Positions 55,552 to 63,049 of a stretch of DNA of 64,000 nucleotides are shown here, in pieces. Source of the DNA: Protula sp. h YS-2021 (Eukaryota > Annelida > Polychaeta > Sabellida > Serpulidae); assembly GCA_949752745.1 (NCBI GenBank), contig OX457030.1, positions 72,868,686 through 72,932,685 on the forward strand, in the 5' to 3' direction. Within the stretch, counting starts at the first letter, position 1. Each line of letters opens with the position of its first letter. Under the pieces are notes generated by a model. That model did not search any database, was not told where the DNA came from, and saw only the letters and a list, made by a program, of their open reading frames with translations. The position numbers were made by a program, and so were the translations under genes.

Positions 55552-56658
55552 ATGTCGACGTGGAAAGACTACTTGACCAATATTTACTTCAAACCTGGAC
55601 AGCCTGGAGCATTTGCTGGTCCTTACAAACTGTATCACATCTTACGAAAACATAATCAACCAGTCACACATTCACAAGTGAAGAAATGGCTACAGGATCA
55701 AGATGCTTTCAGTTTACTCCAACCTATCAAATACAGGTTCAAAAGACAACGTGTGATTACACGTGGCATTGATGATATGTGGGATATTGATTTGGCTGAT
55801 ATGGGAAACATAGCTCCCTATAATGATGACATACGCGTTTTACTCATTGTCATTGATGTGTTTTCCAAATATGTCTGGGTACAGCCAATACCTAATAAAT
55901 CACATACCAGCGTCATACAAGCTTTCCAAAAGATTTTTCATGACACACGACGAAGACCGCGAACTCTACGGTCTGATAAAGGAACAGAATTTAAAAACAG
56001 ATGGGTTAAAGCATTTTTGAAGAAAGAAGGCATTCATGCTTATACCACAAAGAATGAAACCAAAGCCAACTTTGCTGAAAGAGTCATTCGTACTCTGAAG
56101 GGAATGATGTATCGGTATTTTCTACATAATCAAACTTACCGTTACTTAGACATTCTTCCAGACTTGGTGTACAATTACAACCATAGACCTCATGGTTCTC
56201 TTCCTAATAAATATGCTCCAGCCGAGATTCGTAAAGACAACGAATCAAAAGTGTGGAAGTATATGTATGTCGACAAACTGAAATTGAAACCGAAGAAGAA
56301 GAAGAAGTATAAATTTAACATTGGCGATCATGTTCGCATTTCCCACATTAAATATGTGTTTCAACGCGATTATCACATCAAATGGACGCAAGAAGTCTTC
56401 ATTGTCACACATCGTTGTAAGAAGCAAGGAATACATTTGTATCGTGTGAAAGACTTTTTAGACGAAGATATTGATGGCCATTTCTATGAAGAAGAACTGC
56501 AGAAAGTGACCAAAGATATTGAATCTGTGTACAGAATTGAAAAAGTCTTGAAAACACGTAAAAGGCGAGGAGGAGGTGTGAAAGAATTATTTGTCAAGTG
56601 GTTAGGTTGGCCAAACAAGTTTAACAGTTGGGTGAAAGAAACAGACATTCAACAATGA
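55552..56658 (+). CDS. Polinton integrase (rve) with C-terminal chromodomain
   Basis: 368 aa from ATG 55552 (MSTWKDYLTNIYFKPG), the start conserved in A and B. The retroviral-type integrase core has all three acidic residues: MWDIDLADM, RSDKGTEF and ANFAERVIRT. A basic SH3-like region follows (KPKKKKKYKFNIGDHVRIS). A chromodomain ends the protein (YRIEKVLKTR...KELFVKWLGWPNKFNSW), as in known Polinton integrases. It would insert the element DNA and the chromodomain may bias the target. The TGA stop overlaps the ATPase ATG (ATGA). Apparently intact. Confidence 0.95.
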   Translation: MSTWKDYLTNIYFKPGQPGAFAGPYKLYHILRKHNQPVTHSQVKKWLQDQDAFSLLQPIKYRFKRQRVITRGIDDMWDIDLADMGNIAPYNDDIRVLLIVIDVFSKYVWVQPIPNKSHTSVIQAFQKIFHDTRRRPRTLRSDKGTEFKNRWVKAFLKKEGIHAYTTKNETKANFAERVIRTLKGMMYRYFLHNQTYRYLDILPDLVYNYNHRPHGSLPNKYAPAEIRKDNESKVWKYMYVDKLKLKPKKKKKYKFNIGDHVRISHIKYVFQRDYHIKWTQEVFIVTHRCKKQGIHLYRVKDFLDEDIDGHFYEEELQKVTKDIESVYRIEKVLKTRKRRGGGVKELFVKWLGWPNKFNSWVKETDIQQ

Positions 56659-57314
56659 AGCATCCATTTACATGTTTGGTCTCTGGACCTACAGGCAGTG
56701 GCAAAACGTCTCTGGTGAAGGAAATTCTAGAACAGAAGTTAATTCAACCCTCTCCGAAAAACATTTTATGGCTCTATGCAGCAGATCAGCCTTTGTACAA
56801 GGGAATGAAAGGCGTGGAATTTTACCAAGGCATTCCAGATGACATTGAAGAGCGTTTTAACCCGAAGAAACCAAACTTACTTATCATTGATGACTTGATG
56901 ACCAAATGTCATAGTGATGAGCGTATGACACGTCTCTTTAGTGTTGGCAGCAGTCATCAAAATCTAAGCATTATTTTTATTGTGCATAATTTATTTCATC
57001 ATGGGAAAGAGATGCGAAATATTAGTTTGAATACACATTATATCATTCTGTTTAAAAATCCGAGAGACAGTCAACAAATTAGTACATTGGCGCGGCAAAT
57101 GTATCCTGGAAGATCTCAATTTCTCATAGAAGCCTATCAAGATGCTACTAGCAAACCTCATGGTTATTTATTCATTGATTTAAAACCAAAGACAAATGAT
57201 CAACTACGTATTCGTACAGGCATTTTACCAAAAGATACACATTATGTCTATATTGATAAAGCAGTGTATGAACAAGAACCAACTCATTTGACCATTCGCA
57301 GTCAAGATGTCTAA
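56655..57314 (+). CDS. Polinton DNA-packaging ATPase (FtsK/HerA, A32-like)
   Basis: 219 aa from the ATG overlapping the integrase stop. Walker A is SGPTGSGKTSL at residues ~10-20 and Walker B is PNLLIIDDLM near ~75; the sensor region RLFSVGSSHQNLSIIFIVHN follows. It would pump element DNA into capsids. It overlaps the next gene by 8 bases. Confidence 0.95.
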   Translation: MKHPFTCLVSGPTGSGKTSLVKEILEQKLIQPSPKNILWLYAADQPLYKGMKGVEFYQGIPDDIEERFNPKKPNLLIIDDLMTKCHSDERMTRLFSVGSSHQNLSIIFIVHNLFHHGKEMRNISLNTHYIILFKNPRDSQQISTLARQMYPGRSQFLIEAYQDATSKPHGYLFIDLKPKTNDQLRIRTGILPKDTHYVYIDKAVYEQEPTHLTIRSQDV

Positions 57315-57633
57315 ACGTATTCGAGCGAACCAACCGTTTCTTCATTTGCTTGCACGTAGTGGGCCTAAACGACGTAAATCCTTGCTACAGCAAGCTACAA
57401 AGGAGGAATTAACAAGCTTGTTTGAAATTTGTTTGAATATATTGCAAGGACATTTACCCTTAAGCTCAAAACGGTTTAAGGAATTTAAACGTGAACGTCA
57501 TACGCTTCGTACTCTAGCAGATAATAAGATATCCCTTCGACGAAAAAAGAAGTTGATTAATCAGAAAGGAGGATTCATTGGAGTTATTGCTAGATTGGCA
57601 TTGCCCTTGTTAGCCAAACTACTGCTAAAATGA
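57307..57633 (+). CDS. small basic Polinton protein with hydrophobic C-terminus
   Basis: 108 aa, Lys/Arg-rich (LLARSGPKRRKSLLQQAT, KISLRRKKKLINQKGG), ending in a hydrophobic helix (ALPLLAKLLLK). This family occurs in many Polintons between the ATPase and capsid genes; the role is not established, perhaps a DNA-condensing or membrane-active virion component. Its TGA overlaps the next ATG. Confidence 0.75.
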   Translation: MSKRIRANQPFLHLLARSGPKRRKSLLQQATKEELTSLFEICLNILQGHLPLSSKRFKEFKRERHTLRTLADNKISLRRKKKLINQKGGFIGVIARLALPLLAKLLLK

Positions 57634-58202
57634 AACATACGATGAAAATGGTCCTCATTCCTGAATATGAATATAAAATGTTGCTGGAAAAGAAAAATGA
57701 TATCAAAACGAAAGTGAATACACTTTTACGTGGGAAACGAACACGTGAAAAGGCTATAGAAATGTCTCAACTTCTTGGCCGTCATTTACGAACAAGTCAG
57801 TCTAGGCAGCAAAAGCCCTCATCATCATCATCATCACCACCTGAAAAGCCAGAAAAGTTATTTTTAAGTCATTTTCAACCTATCTATCATGGAAAAGTAA
57901 CACAACTTTTAGCCGAACTGAAGAAATATGGTGTTAAATGGACAGAGAAGAATGAACTTGTGTTGAAAACGGGCGATATTATCGCAAATTCCAACATGGT
58001 TGATTTGATGAAAGAAGCATTGGTGGCGACAAGAAGAAAAGAACGAGCCATACCACATGGTTGGCATCCGTTTATCCAGGAAATTGTAGATGCTAATATT
58101 CCAAAAACAATGTTTAGTAAAAAGACCACTCGTGATGACATTACAACAGAAATGAAACAACGTCAACAAAGACAGTTTCCTGAAGGATGGGAAAATTTTT
58201 AA
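57630..58202 (+). CDS. conserved 190-aa Polinton protein
   Basis: Starts MKHTMKMVLIPEYEYKMLLE. A Ser-rich linker (residues ~68-80) joins it to a conserved C-terminal region with FLSHFQPIYHGKVTQLLAEL, TGDIIANSNMVDLMKEALVA and GWHPFIQEIVDANIPKTMF. It is present in A, B and C in the same position. Probably structural. Function unknown. It overlaps the start of the next gene by 16 bases. Confidence 0.7.
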   Translation: MKHTMKMVLIPEYEYKMLLEKKNDIKTKVNTLLRGKRTREKAIEMSQLLGRHLRTSQSRQQKPSSSSSSPPEKPEKLFLSHFQPIYHGKVTQLLAELKKYGVKWTEKNELVLKTGDIIANSNMVDLMKEALVATRRKERAIPHGWHPFIQEIVDANIPKTMFSKKTTRDDITTEMKQRQQRQFPEGWENF

Positions 58203-58396
58203 TATGGCTGAAAGAGCTATGTTGTTGTTGTCAGGAAGATAAACCAACTATTCCTGTAAAAATAAGATGTACAAGCGCGTGTTGTGAAGGAGAAATAAAA
58301 GACCATGTGAATGAGGATGAGATTTGGCATACTTGGTCGAATGGCGCGCGCTATCGTGAGGTATATAGGCAACGTCAACGCACCTATACCATTTAG
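58187..58396 (+). CDS. short, probably lipid-anchored Cys-rich protein
   Basis: 69 aa. Starts MGKFLIWLKELCCCCQ: Gly2 is a candidate N-myristoylation site and the four Cys candidate palmitoylation sites. A second cluster CTSACCEGE follows. The homologue in B keeps the same start. A membrane-anchored virion or egress role is possible (inference). Located just before the penton gene. Confidence 0.6.
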   Translation: MGKFLIWLKELCCCCQEDKPTIPVKIRCTSACCEGEIKDHVNEDEIWHTWSNGARYREVYRQRQRTYTI

Positions 58397-58404
58397 TTAG
58401 CATC

Positions 58405-59166
58405 ATGGAGTCGACAAGCTTTTACATCACTTTGCCTAGCAATGCGAGTATGACCTATTATCCCAACAACAAGGCTTCGAATTATCAAATTCGTATGCCT
58501 CGAACCATCTATCTGAATGGAAAATATGAAGTGGCTTTAGCTGAAATTCAATATCCACATACATGGACAACGATGAGACATGACATGGACTATTCTATTC
58601 AGTATCGACAACAACCACTGACAGAGACACTTGAGACTATTAATATTCCTTATGGCTACTATAGAACCATACAAGAAATATGTCAGGCAGTGAATGAAGA
58701 AGCGACTAATTCTATGAAAGATGAACTTAAAGAAGCTATTCGGATAAAGTATGATAAGATTAGACGACGTGTGTTTCTATTTCTAAATTATGGCTTTGAA
58801 GTGTCCTTTTCCGCTGGATTAGCTGAGATTTTAGGATTTATCCCAGATCAATGGTATACTGAAACATGTACAGCTGACCATAAAGCGGATGTGAAACAGG
58901 GGTTTTATACACTGTATGTGTATTGTAGCATTTGTGAACCACAAGTTGTTGGTGATTATTATGTTCCGTTACTACGTTCTGTTGGCATACAAGGTCATGA
59001 TGGAGATATTATCATGAAAACGTATGGCGAACCACATTATGTTCCTGTAAACACATCCAAATTTGACATGATAGAAATGAATATTAAGGACGACACAGGC
59101 CATAATGTTCCATTTCAAACTGGAAAGGTGATCTGTAAACTTCATTTTCGACCAAAAGCAATATGA
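58405..59166 (+). CDS. Polinton penton (minor capsid, single jelly roll)
   Basis: 253 aa. N-terminal MESTSFYITLPSNASMTYYP, then IRMPRTIYLNGKYEVALAEI, the block typical of Polinton minor capsid proteins, and GLAEILGFIPDQWY mid-protein. It forms the capsid five-fold vertices. Full length and uninterrupted; only fragments occur in B and C, and none in A. Its stop overlaps the next ATG (ATGA at 59163). Confidence 0.9.
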   Translation: MESTSFYITLPSNASMTYYPNNKASNYQIRMPRTIYLNGKYEVALAEIQYPHTWTTMRHDMDYSIQYRQQPLTETLETINIPYGYYRTIQEICQAVNEEATNSMKDELKEAIRIKYDKIRRRVFLFLNYGFEVSFSAGLAEILGFIPDQWYTETCTADHKADVKQGFYTLYVYCSICEPQVVGDYYVPLLRSVGIQGHDGDIIMKTYGEPHYVPVNTSKFDMIEMNIKDDTGHNVPFQTGKVICKLHFRPKAI

Positions 59167-59504
59167 AAGCTTATACACACGATCCGTCTGCATATCGCAA
59201 CCATTTTCTTCGTCAAGTGGGCGGGGAATTACCAGGATTCAAAGGAGCGCGAATCCAATATGGCGATGGTATTGGTTCAATACTGGGATCATTGGCTCGC
59301 AAAGCTATTCCACTACTTAAGGCTGGGGCTAAGATCGTTGCGCCACATCTTAAGAAGGCTGCAAAGAATGTCGCGAAAGATGTGACGGGCCGAGTAGCAG
59401 AACGTGTGTTTGGAGAACAAAAGCGTGTGCAACCAACGAAACGTGCCAGAAGACGAAAAACAGCCAGACGGATAACATCAAAATATCGCAAAGATATTTT
59501 TTAA
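59163..59504 (+). CDS. amphipathic, basic core-like protein (adenovirus pVI/pX-like position)
   Basis: 113 aa. RQVGGELPGFKGARIQYGDG resembles an adenain-type processing region (GG and Gly-rich contexts). An amphipathic helix follows (ILGSLARKAIPLLKAGAKI, then APHLKKAAKNVAKDVTG). The tail is strongly basic (TKRARRRKTARRITSKYRK). It fits a DNA-binding or membrane-lytic inner capsid protein cleaved by the element protease (inference). Confidence 0.65.
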   Translation: MKAYTHDPSAYRNHFLRQVGGELPGFKGARIQYGDGIGSILGSLARKAIPLLKAGAKIVAPHLKKAAKNVAKDVTGRVAERVFGEQKRVQPTKRARRRKTARRITSKYRKDIF

Positions 59505-59515
59505 AGAAAAAAAAA

Positions 59516-60889
59516 ATGTCTCTCATTCATAATCATTCGTGTGAATGTAGTCTTTCTCCATTGGAATGGTTTCACGTACCACCGACGCAAACTGCTGTAG
59601 AGAAAAGTTATAATGTTGACTATCAACCACTTACAAGCATTAGAGAAGGCGCTCCAATAGAATTCTACATTCCTGCGAGTACAGAAGAATATCTAGATTT
59701 AAAGAACAGCAAACTTCATATTGTATGTCGCATTCTAAAGGCTGATGGAACAGCGTGTGGCGCAGATGATAATGTCTCTTGCATCAATGATGTGTTTAAT
59801 GGGTTATGGTCTAATATTGAATTGTTTCTGAATGATCGTTTGGTTTCGCATAGCAACAATACTCATGGTTATACCAGCATTATCTCTCATCTCATCCATG
59901 ACTCGGAAGAAAGTCTGCATTCTGAGCGCTCTATGCGTCTCATGTACAAGGATACTGCTGGGTCAATGAATAGTCATGAGGTGAAAAAACCTAATCATGA
60001 ACAATATGTATCCGGGTTTCATGTCAATGCTGACGGTGGTGACTTGGCTGAGCAAGGCAATAATGGCTTACATCATCGTTATTTGCATACACGTCTTAGT
60101 CGTGATGTTATGCTCACAGGTGGTTTAAGGATAGATTTGTTTGAGCAGGATCGTTATCTTCCGAATGGCATCAGTTTGAAATTGCGTTTCCATAGACAAA
60201 AAGATGACTTTGTATTGATGGCTGTAGATAATACCTATAAGGTAGAAGTGAAAGAGGCATTTTTAACCATTCGCAAAGTGAGGGTGAGTCCAGGTATTCA
60301 GTTAGGACATACAGATGCATTGATGAAAAGTCCTGCCAAGATCATCATCACTAGAAAAGAATGTAAAGTCTTGGCTATTCCAGCAGGATTTCAGTCTTTT
60401 GTGAAAGATAACATCTTTTTGGGTCAATTACCAAATCGTATTGTCATTGGTCTGGTTCATAATGAAGCTTTTGGTGGATCAGTATTGAGGAATCCATATG
60501 ATTTCAAACATTTTGATCTGGACTATATGCAACTGTACACGGATGGTGAACCAGTTCTATCCAAACCTCTCAAGCTTGACATTACACAGAACAAATACCT
60601 GGACGCTTTTGAAACGCTTTACAAATCGTTTGATCGGTTGAATGGCGAGAAAAGTTCCATTATAAAACGGGAAGATTGGCCTAGAGGTTATGCTTTATTT
60701 TCGTTTGACTTAACACCGGATTATGATGGTGATGATCATTTCCCCCTGATCAAGCATGGGAATTTGCGGCTAGAAATGAACTTTGCTACGGCTTTGCAAC
60801 CTACCATCAATGTCATTGTCTATGCTGAATTTGACAACATTATTGAGATCAGTGCAAATCGCAGCATCCAATTCGACTACCAGTCATGA
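59516..60889 (+). CDS. Polinton major capsid protein (double jelly roll)
   Basis: 457 aa from the ATG following a poly-A run at 59507-59516. Characteristic blocks: IREGAPIEFYIPASTEEYLD, the LKNSKLHIVCRI strand, the IELFLNDRLVSHSN strand, PNGISLKLRFHRQKDDF, TDALMKSPAK, LNGEKSSIIKREDWPRGYAL and a C-terminal NRSIQFDYQS. Length is typical of Polinton major capsid proteins. It forms the icosahedral shell. Its stop overlaps the protease start (ATGA at 60886). Confidence 0.95.
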   Translation: MSLIHNHSCECSLSPLEWFHVPPTQTAVEKSYNVDYQPLTSIREGAPIEFYIPASTEEYLDLKNSKLHIVCRILKADGTACGADDNVSCINDVFNGLWSNIELFLNDRLVSHSNNTHGYTSIISHLIHDSEESLHSERSMRLMYKDTAGSMNSHEVKKPNHEQYVSGFHVNADGGDLAEQGNNGLHHRYLHTRLSRDVMLTGGLRIDLFEQDRYLPNGISLKLRFHRQKDDFVLMAVDNTYKVEVKEAFLTIRKVRVSPGIQLGHTDALMKSPAKIIITRKECKVLAIPAGFQSFVKDNIFLGQLPNRIVIGLVHNEAFGGSVLRNPYDFKHFDLDYMQLYTDGEPVLSKPLKLDITQNKYLDAFETLYKSFDRLNGEKSSIIKREDWPRGYALFSFDLTPDYDGDDHFPLIKHGNLRLEMNFATALQPTINVIVYAEFDNIIEISANRSIQFDYQS

Positions 60890-61323
60890 ACACGAAGCAG
60901 ATTGATGCCATATTGAGTCATGATGTCATGACCAAAGACTTGTTTCAAGGCGTGTTTGCCATGGACCAGTTACCGTCTTTACAACGCGGCGCCTATGTGA
61001 TCAACACAGACGATCAAGATGAACCAGGAGAACATTGGGTGGCAGTGTATTATGATAAAGACCCTGTGGAATATTTTGACTCTTATGGACTGTTCCCTCT
61101 CGATGATCGTTTAGATATGTTTTTAAGAAATGACTATATGTATAATTCTATCTCATTACAAACGCCAATATCATCGTCATGTGGTTTTTATTGTGTATAT
61201 TATATATTACATAGAGCTCGAGGTCAGAGTATGTTTGATATTGTGAATATATTAAAAAGAAAGGATGGCGATTTTATTGTAAAGGATTTTGTATATAGAC
61301 ATTATAAACCATTGTTTTATTAA
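60886..61323 (+). CDS. adenain-like cysteine protease (Ulp1/C5-type fold)
   Basis: 145 aa. Catalytic residues: His50 (GEHWVAVYY), Asp65 (EYFDSYG), the oxyanion Gln92 and Cys99 (LQTPISSSCGFYCVYY). It would process capsid precursors. All triad residues are present. It is the last gene of the + block. Confidence 0.95.
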   Translation: MNTKQIDAILSHDVMTKDLFQGVFAMDQLPSLQRGAYVINTDDQDEPGEHWVAVYYDKDPVEYFDSYGLFPLDDRLDMFLRNDYMYNSISLQTPISSSCGFYCVYYILHRARGQSMFDIVNILKRKDGDFIVKDFVYRHYKPLFY

Positions 61324-61636
61324 TGTTGTTGTTGTTATATTAGTTAAGTTGTAGTTAAGTTGTTGTTATATTAGTTAAGTTGTTGTTATATTAGTTAAGT
61401 TGTTGTTGTTAAATAAAACAAACCAAGTTTTCAAACAACTGTCTTGTTTATTGTGTTCTATTTACAAAGTTTACAAACACTATTTACAAACTCTTAACTA
61501 CAAACGCTATTTACACTATTTACAAATTCTTAACTACAAATTCTATTTACACTATTTACAAACTTTTATTTACAAATTCTATTTACACTATTTACAAAGT
61601 TTACAAAGTCTATTTACAAATTCTTAACTACAAAGT
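61324..61636. repeat. intergenic repeats between the convergent gene blocks
   Basis: Left part: three to four TTGTTGTTATATTAGTTAAG units, then AATAAA at 61412-61417, a poly(A) signal for the + block. Right part (61440-61636): about ten units of CTATTTACAAA(C/T)TCTTA-type sequence. Open frames here are repeat artefacts. Confidence 0.7.
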
Positions 61637-62023
61637 CTATTTACAATCACATTCATTTTTCAATACATTCATCAATGCATGCCATTCATTAGAATCTAAA
61701 TTGATATAGGTATCATAGACATTACATCCGTGTTTGTAAATGCTATGAAAGCTCACATAACACACATCACCAAACTTTATCACTTTCACAGTTACATGTT
61801 CAGACAGTTTCAGTTCATATCCTTCTTCTAAGTCCATCACGCGCATAGGTTGTGGCAGCTCAATGGATTTGGTACCCCGCATAAGTTGTATTCCATACTC
61901 TTTGAATTCAAGCGTCAGGTTCTTTCCAATCCAATGCTTGCAACAGCGCGTTCCATTCCACGGTGCTGAGGGTGATGATGTCGCAGTCTTCTGTAAGCTC
62001 GTCATATTGGCGAAATTGTACAA
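61637..62023 (-). CDS. PC4-like protein, type 61637
   Basis: Up to 128 aa. The first ~38 codons overlap the upstream gene in another frame, an arrangement also present in element B. Unique part: NLTLEFKEYGIQLMRGTKSI, ELKLSEHVTVKVIKFGDVCY, VSFHSIYKHGCNVYDTYINL and DSNEWHALMNVLKNE. Two beta-rich blocks occur, the second ending in the EW..L helix. Start uncertain. Putative nucleic-acid binding. Confidence 0.5.
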   Translation of the reverse strand: MYNFANMTSLQKTATSSPSAPWNGTRCCKHWIGKNLTLEFKEYGIQLMRGTKSIELPQPMRVMDLEEGYELKLSEHVTVKVIKFGDVCYVSFHSIYKHGCNVYDTYINLDSNEWHALMNVLKNECDCK

Positions 62024-62252
62024 ACACGTCTAGACCGTTCTCAGTCACACGCACTTCTAATTCATTTGAGACTGCTAGGAGAAAGCCGGGTATTCTCAAC
62101 TTGTCTAGATGATCCTTCAACACGGATTGGTCATCAAGCGATAGGACGAGATACTGTCCAAAATGTCGTAGCACAATATCATCACATAAGTTTCTCATGT
62201 ATGAGAATCCATATGTTATGGGTTCATAATCCAACACATAGTCGTCTTCCAT
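61908..62252 (-). CDS. PC4-like protein, type 61908
   Basis: 114 aa from 62252, or 96 aa from the internal Met at 62198 (MRNLCDDIVLRHFG) that is the only start shared with element B. A TATA box at 62257-62262 lies too close to 62252 and favours 62198. Blocks: QYLVLSLDDQSVLKDHLDKL and LEVRVTENGLDVFVQFRQYD...TLSTVEWNALLQALDW. Each is a strand set ending in a helix. Confidence 0.5.
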   Translation of the reverse strand: MEDDYVLDYEPITYGFSYMRNLCDDIVLRHFGQYLVLSLDDQSVLKDHLDKLRIPGFLLAVSNELEVRVTENGLDVFVQFRQYDELTEDCDIITLSTVEWNALLQALDWKEPDA

Positions 62253-62256
62253 CTTT

Positions 62257-62262
62257 CTTATA
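62257..62262 (-). promoter_or_regulatory. TATAAG containing the stop of the preceding gene
   Basis: On -, GTATAAG spans the TAA stop (62260-62258) of the upstream PC4-like gene; the next conserved Met codon is ~60 bases on. Confidence 0.45.
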
Positions 62263-62629
62263 CTCGGATGATGTCGAACAGTGGATGCTGTATCGCTTCT
62301 AGGAATCGTAAGACTGCGCGCCAGTTCTTGATATCAAAGAGGATCAAATCTGTATATGGTGTATCTGGCACAACTCCCTTATAATCCTTTGGATAATCCT
62401 GTAAAAGATTTCTACAGAATGTCACACGTATGTTAGAATCATATTCAGCTACCGTCACTTCCACTTTATTTTCAAGTCTACGTTTAAACCCAGGTTCAAG
62501 TGGTATGTTTTTAAAGTCTTTCCACACTTCAGGTTTAAACCGATGATAACTTGTCTTAGAATCTAGTATCACTTCATTCCTCTCATTGACAGTAAGGTAA
62601 ACACCACCGTTCAGCATGAGTGCATTCAT
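62258..62629 (-). CDS. PC4-like protein, type 62258
   Basis: 123 aa. First block GGVYLTVNERNEVILDSKTS then RFKPEVWKDFKNI; second block KVEVTVAEYDSNIRVTFCRN then LILFDIKNWRAVLRFLEAIQ. The tandem strand-then-W-helix organisation matches the other members. The stop TAA lies in TATAAG. Homologue in B is partly decayed. Confidence 0.5.
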   Translation of the reverse strand: MNALMLNGGVYLTVNERNEVILDSKTSYHRFKPEVWKDFKNIPLEPGFKRRLENKVEVTVAEYDSNIRVTFCRNLLQDYPKDYKGVVPDTPYTDLILFDIKNWRAVLRFLEAIQHPLFDIIRV

Positions 62630-62642
62630 GATTGTTACCTTG

Positions 62643-62987
62643 TTATGACTTGTCGTCTTGTCTACGAAGCCTTTTATCCACTTCTTTCACCTGCTTCTTC
62701 AGCATTTTCCATTCAGGTATGGTCAGCAAAATTCCCTTTTTCGTTGGACGATTTTTTCCAGTCCCCTCATCTCTGAGGTATTTGCGAATGTTTACCACAC
62801 CTTCATTACTTTGTTTCATAATCTTGATATACTTTCCATTGCCTAGAGAAAGCATTCCATCCCACGACTGTGGTGTTGGTGCTATCTCCACTTTTAATTT
62901 CTTGATGGTAGTATCAGGATGTTTCACATTCATATCTTTCACTGTATCAGCAAGAGTATCCATATCCGTTGTTGCAGATCTTTTCAT
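62643..62987 (-). CDS. PC4/p15-like transcriptional coactivator-type protein
   Basis: 114 aa and the clearest PC4 member. After a Thr/Asp-rich N-terminus, MLSLGNGKYIKIMKQSNEGV, then VNIRKYLRDEGTGKNRPTKK and GILLTIPEWKMLKKQVKEVD reproduce the PC4 order: strands, IR.Y, basic loop, K.GI.LT..EW..L helix. PC4 proteins bind ssDNA and melted duplex and aid transcription or replication. The start lies ~55 bases after a TATA box. Missing from element B by deletion. Confidence 0.8.
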   Translation of the reverse strand: MKRSATTDMDTLADTVKDMNVKHPDTTIKKLKVEIAPTPQSWDGMLSLGNGKYIKIMKQSNEGVVNIRKYLRDEGTGKNRPTKKGILLTIPEWKMLKKQVKEVDKRLRRQDDKS

Positions 62988-63041
62988 GTTGACGCTTCAG
63001 TGTTCACACCTCAACTGACTCTAAAGTTGAAGTGTCTCCCC

Positions 63042-63049
63042 CTTATATA
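63042..63049 (-). promoter_or_regulatory. TATA box containing the polymerase stop codon
   Basis: On -, TATATAAG; its TAA (63045-63043) is the stop of DNA polymerase B. The PC4-like gene's ATG (62987) is 55 bases downstream. Confidence 0.65.
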
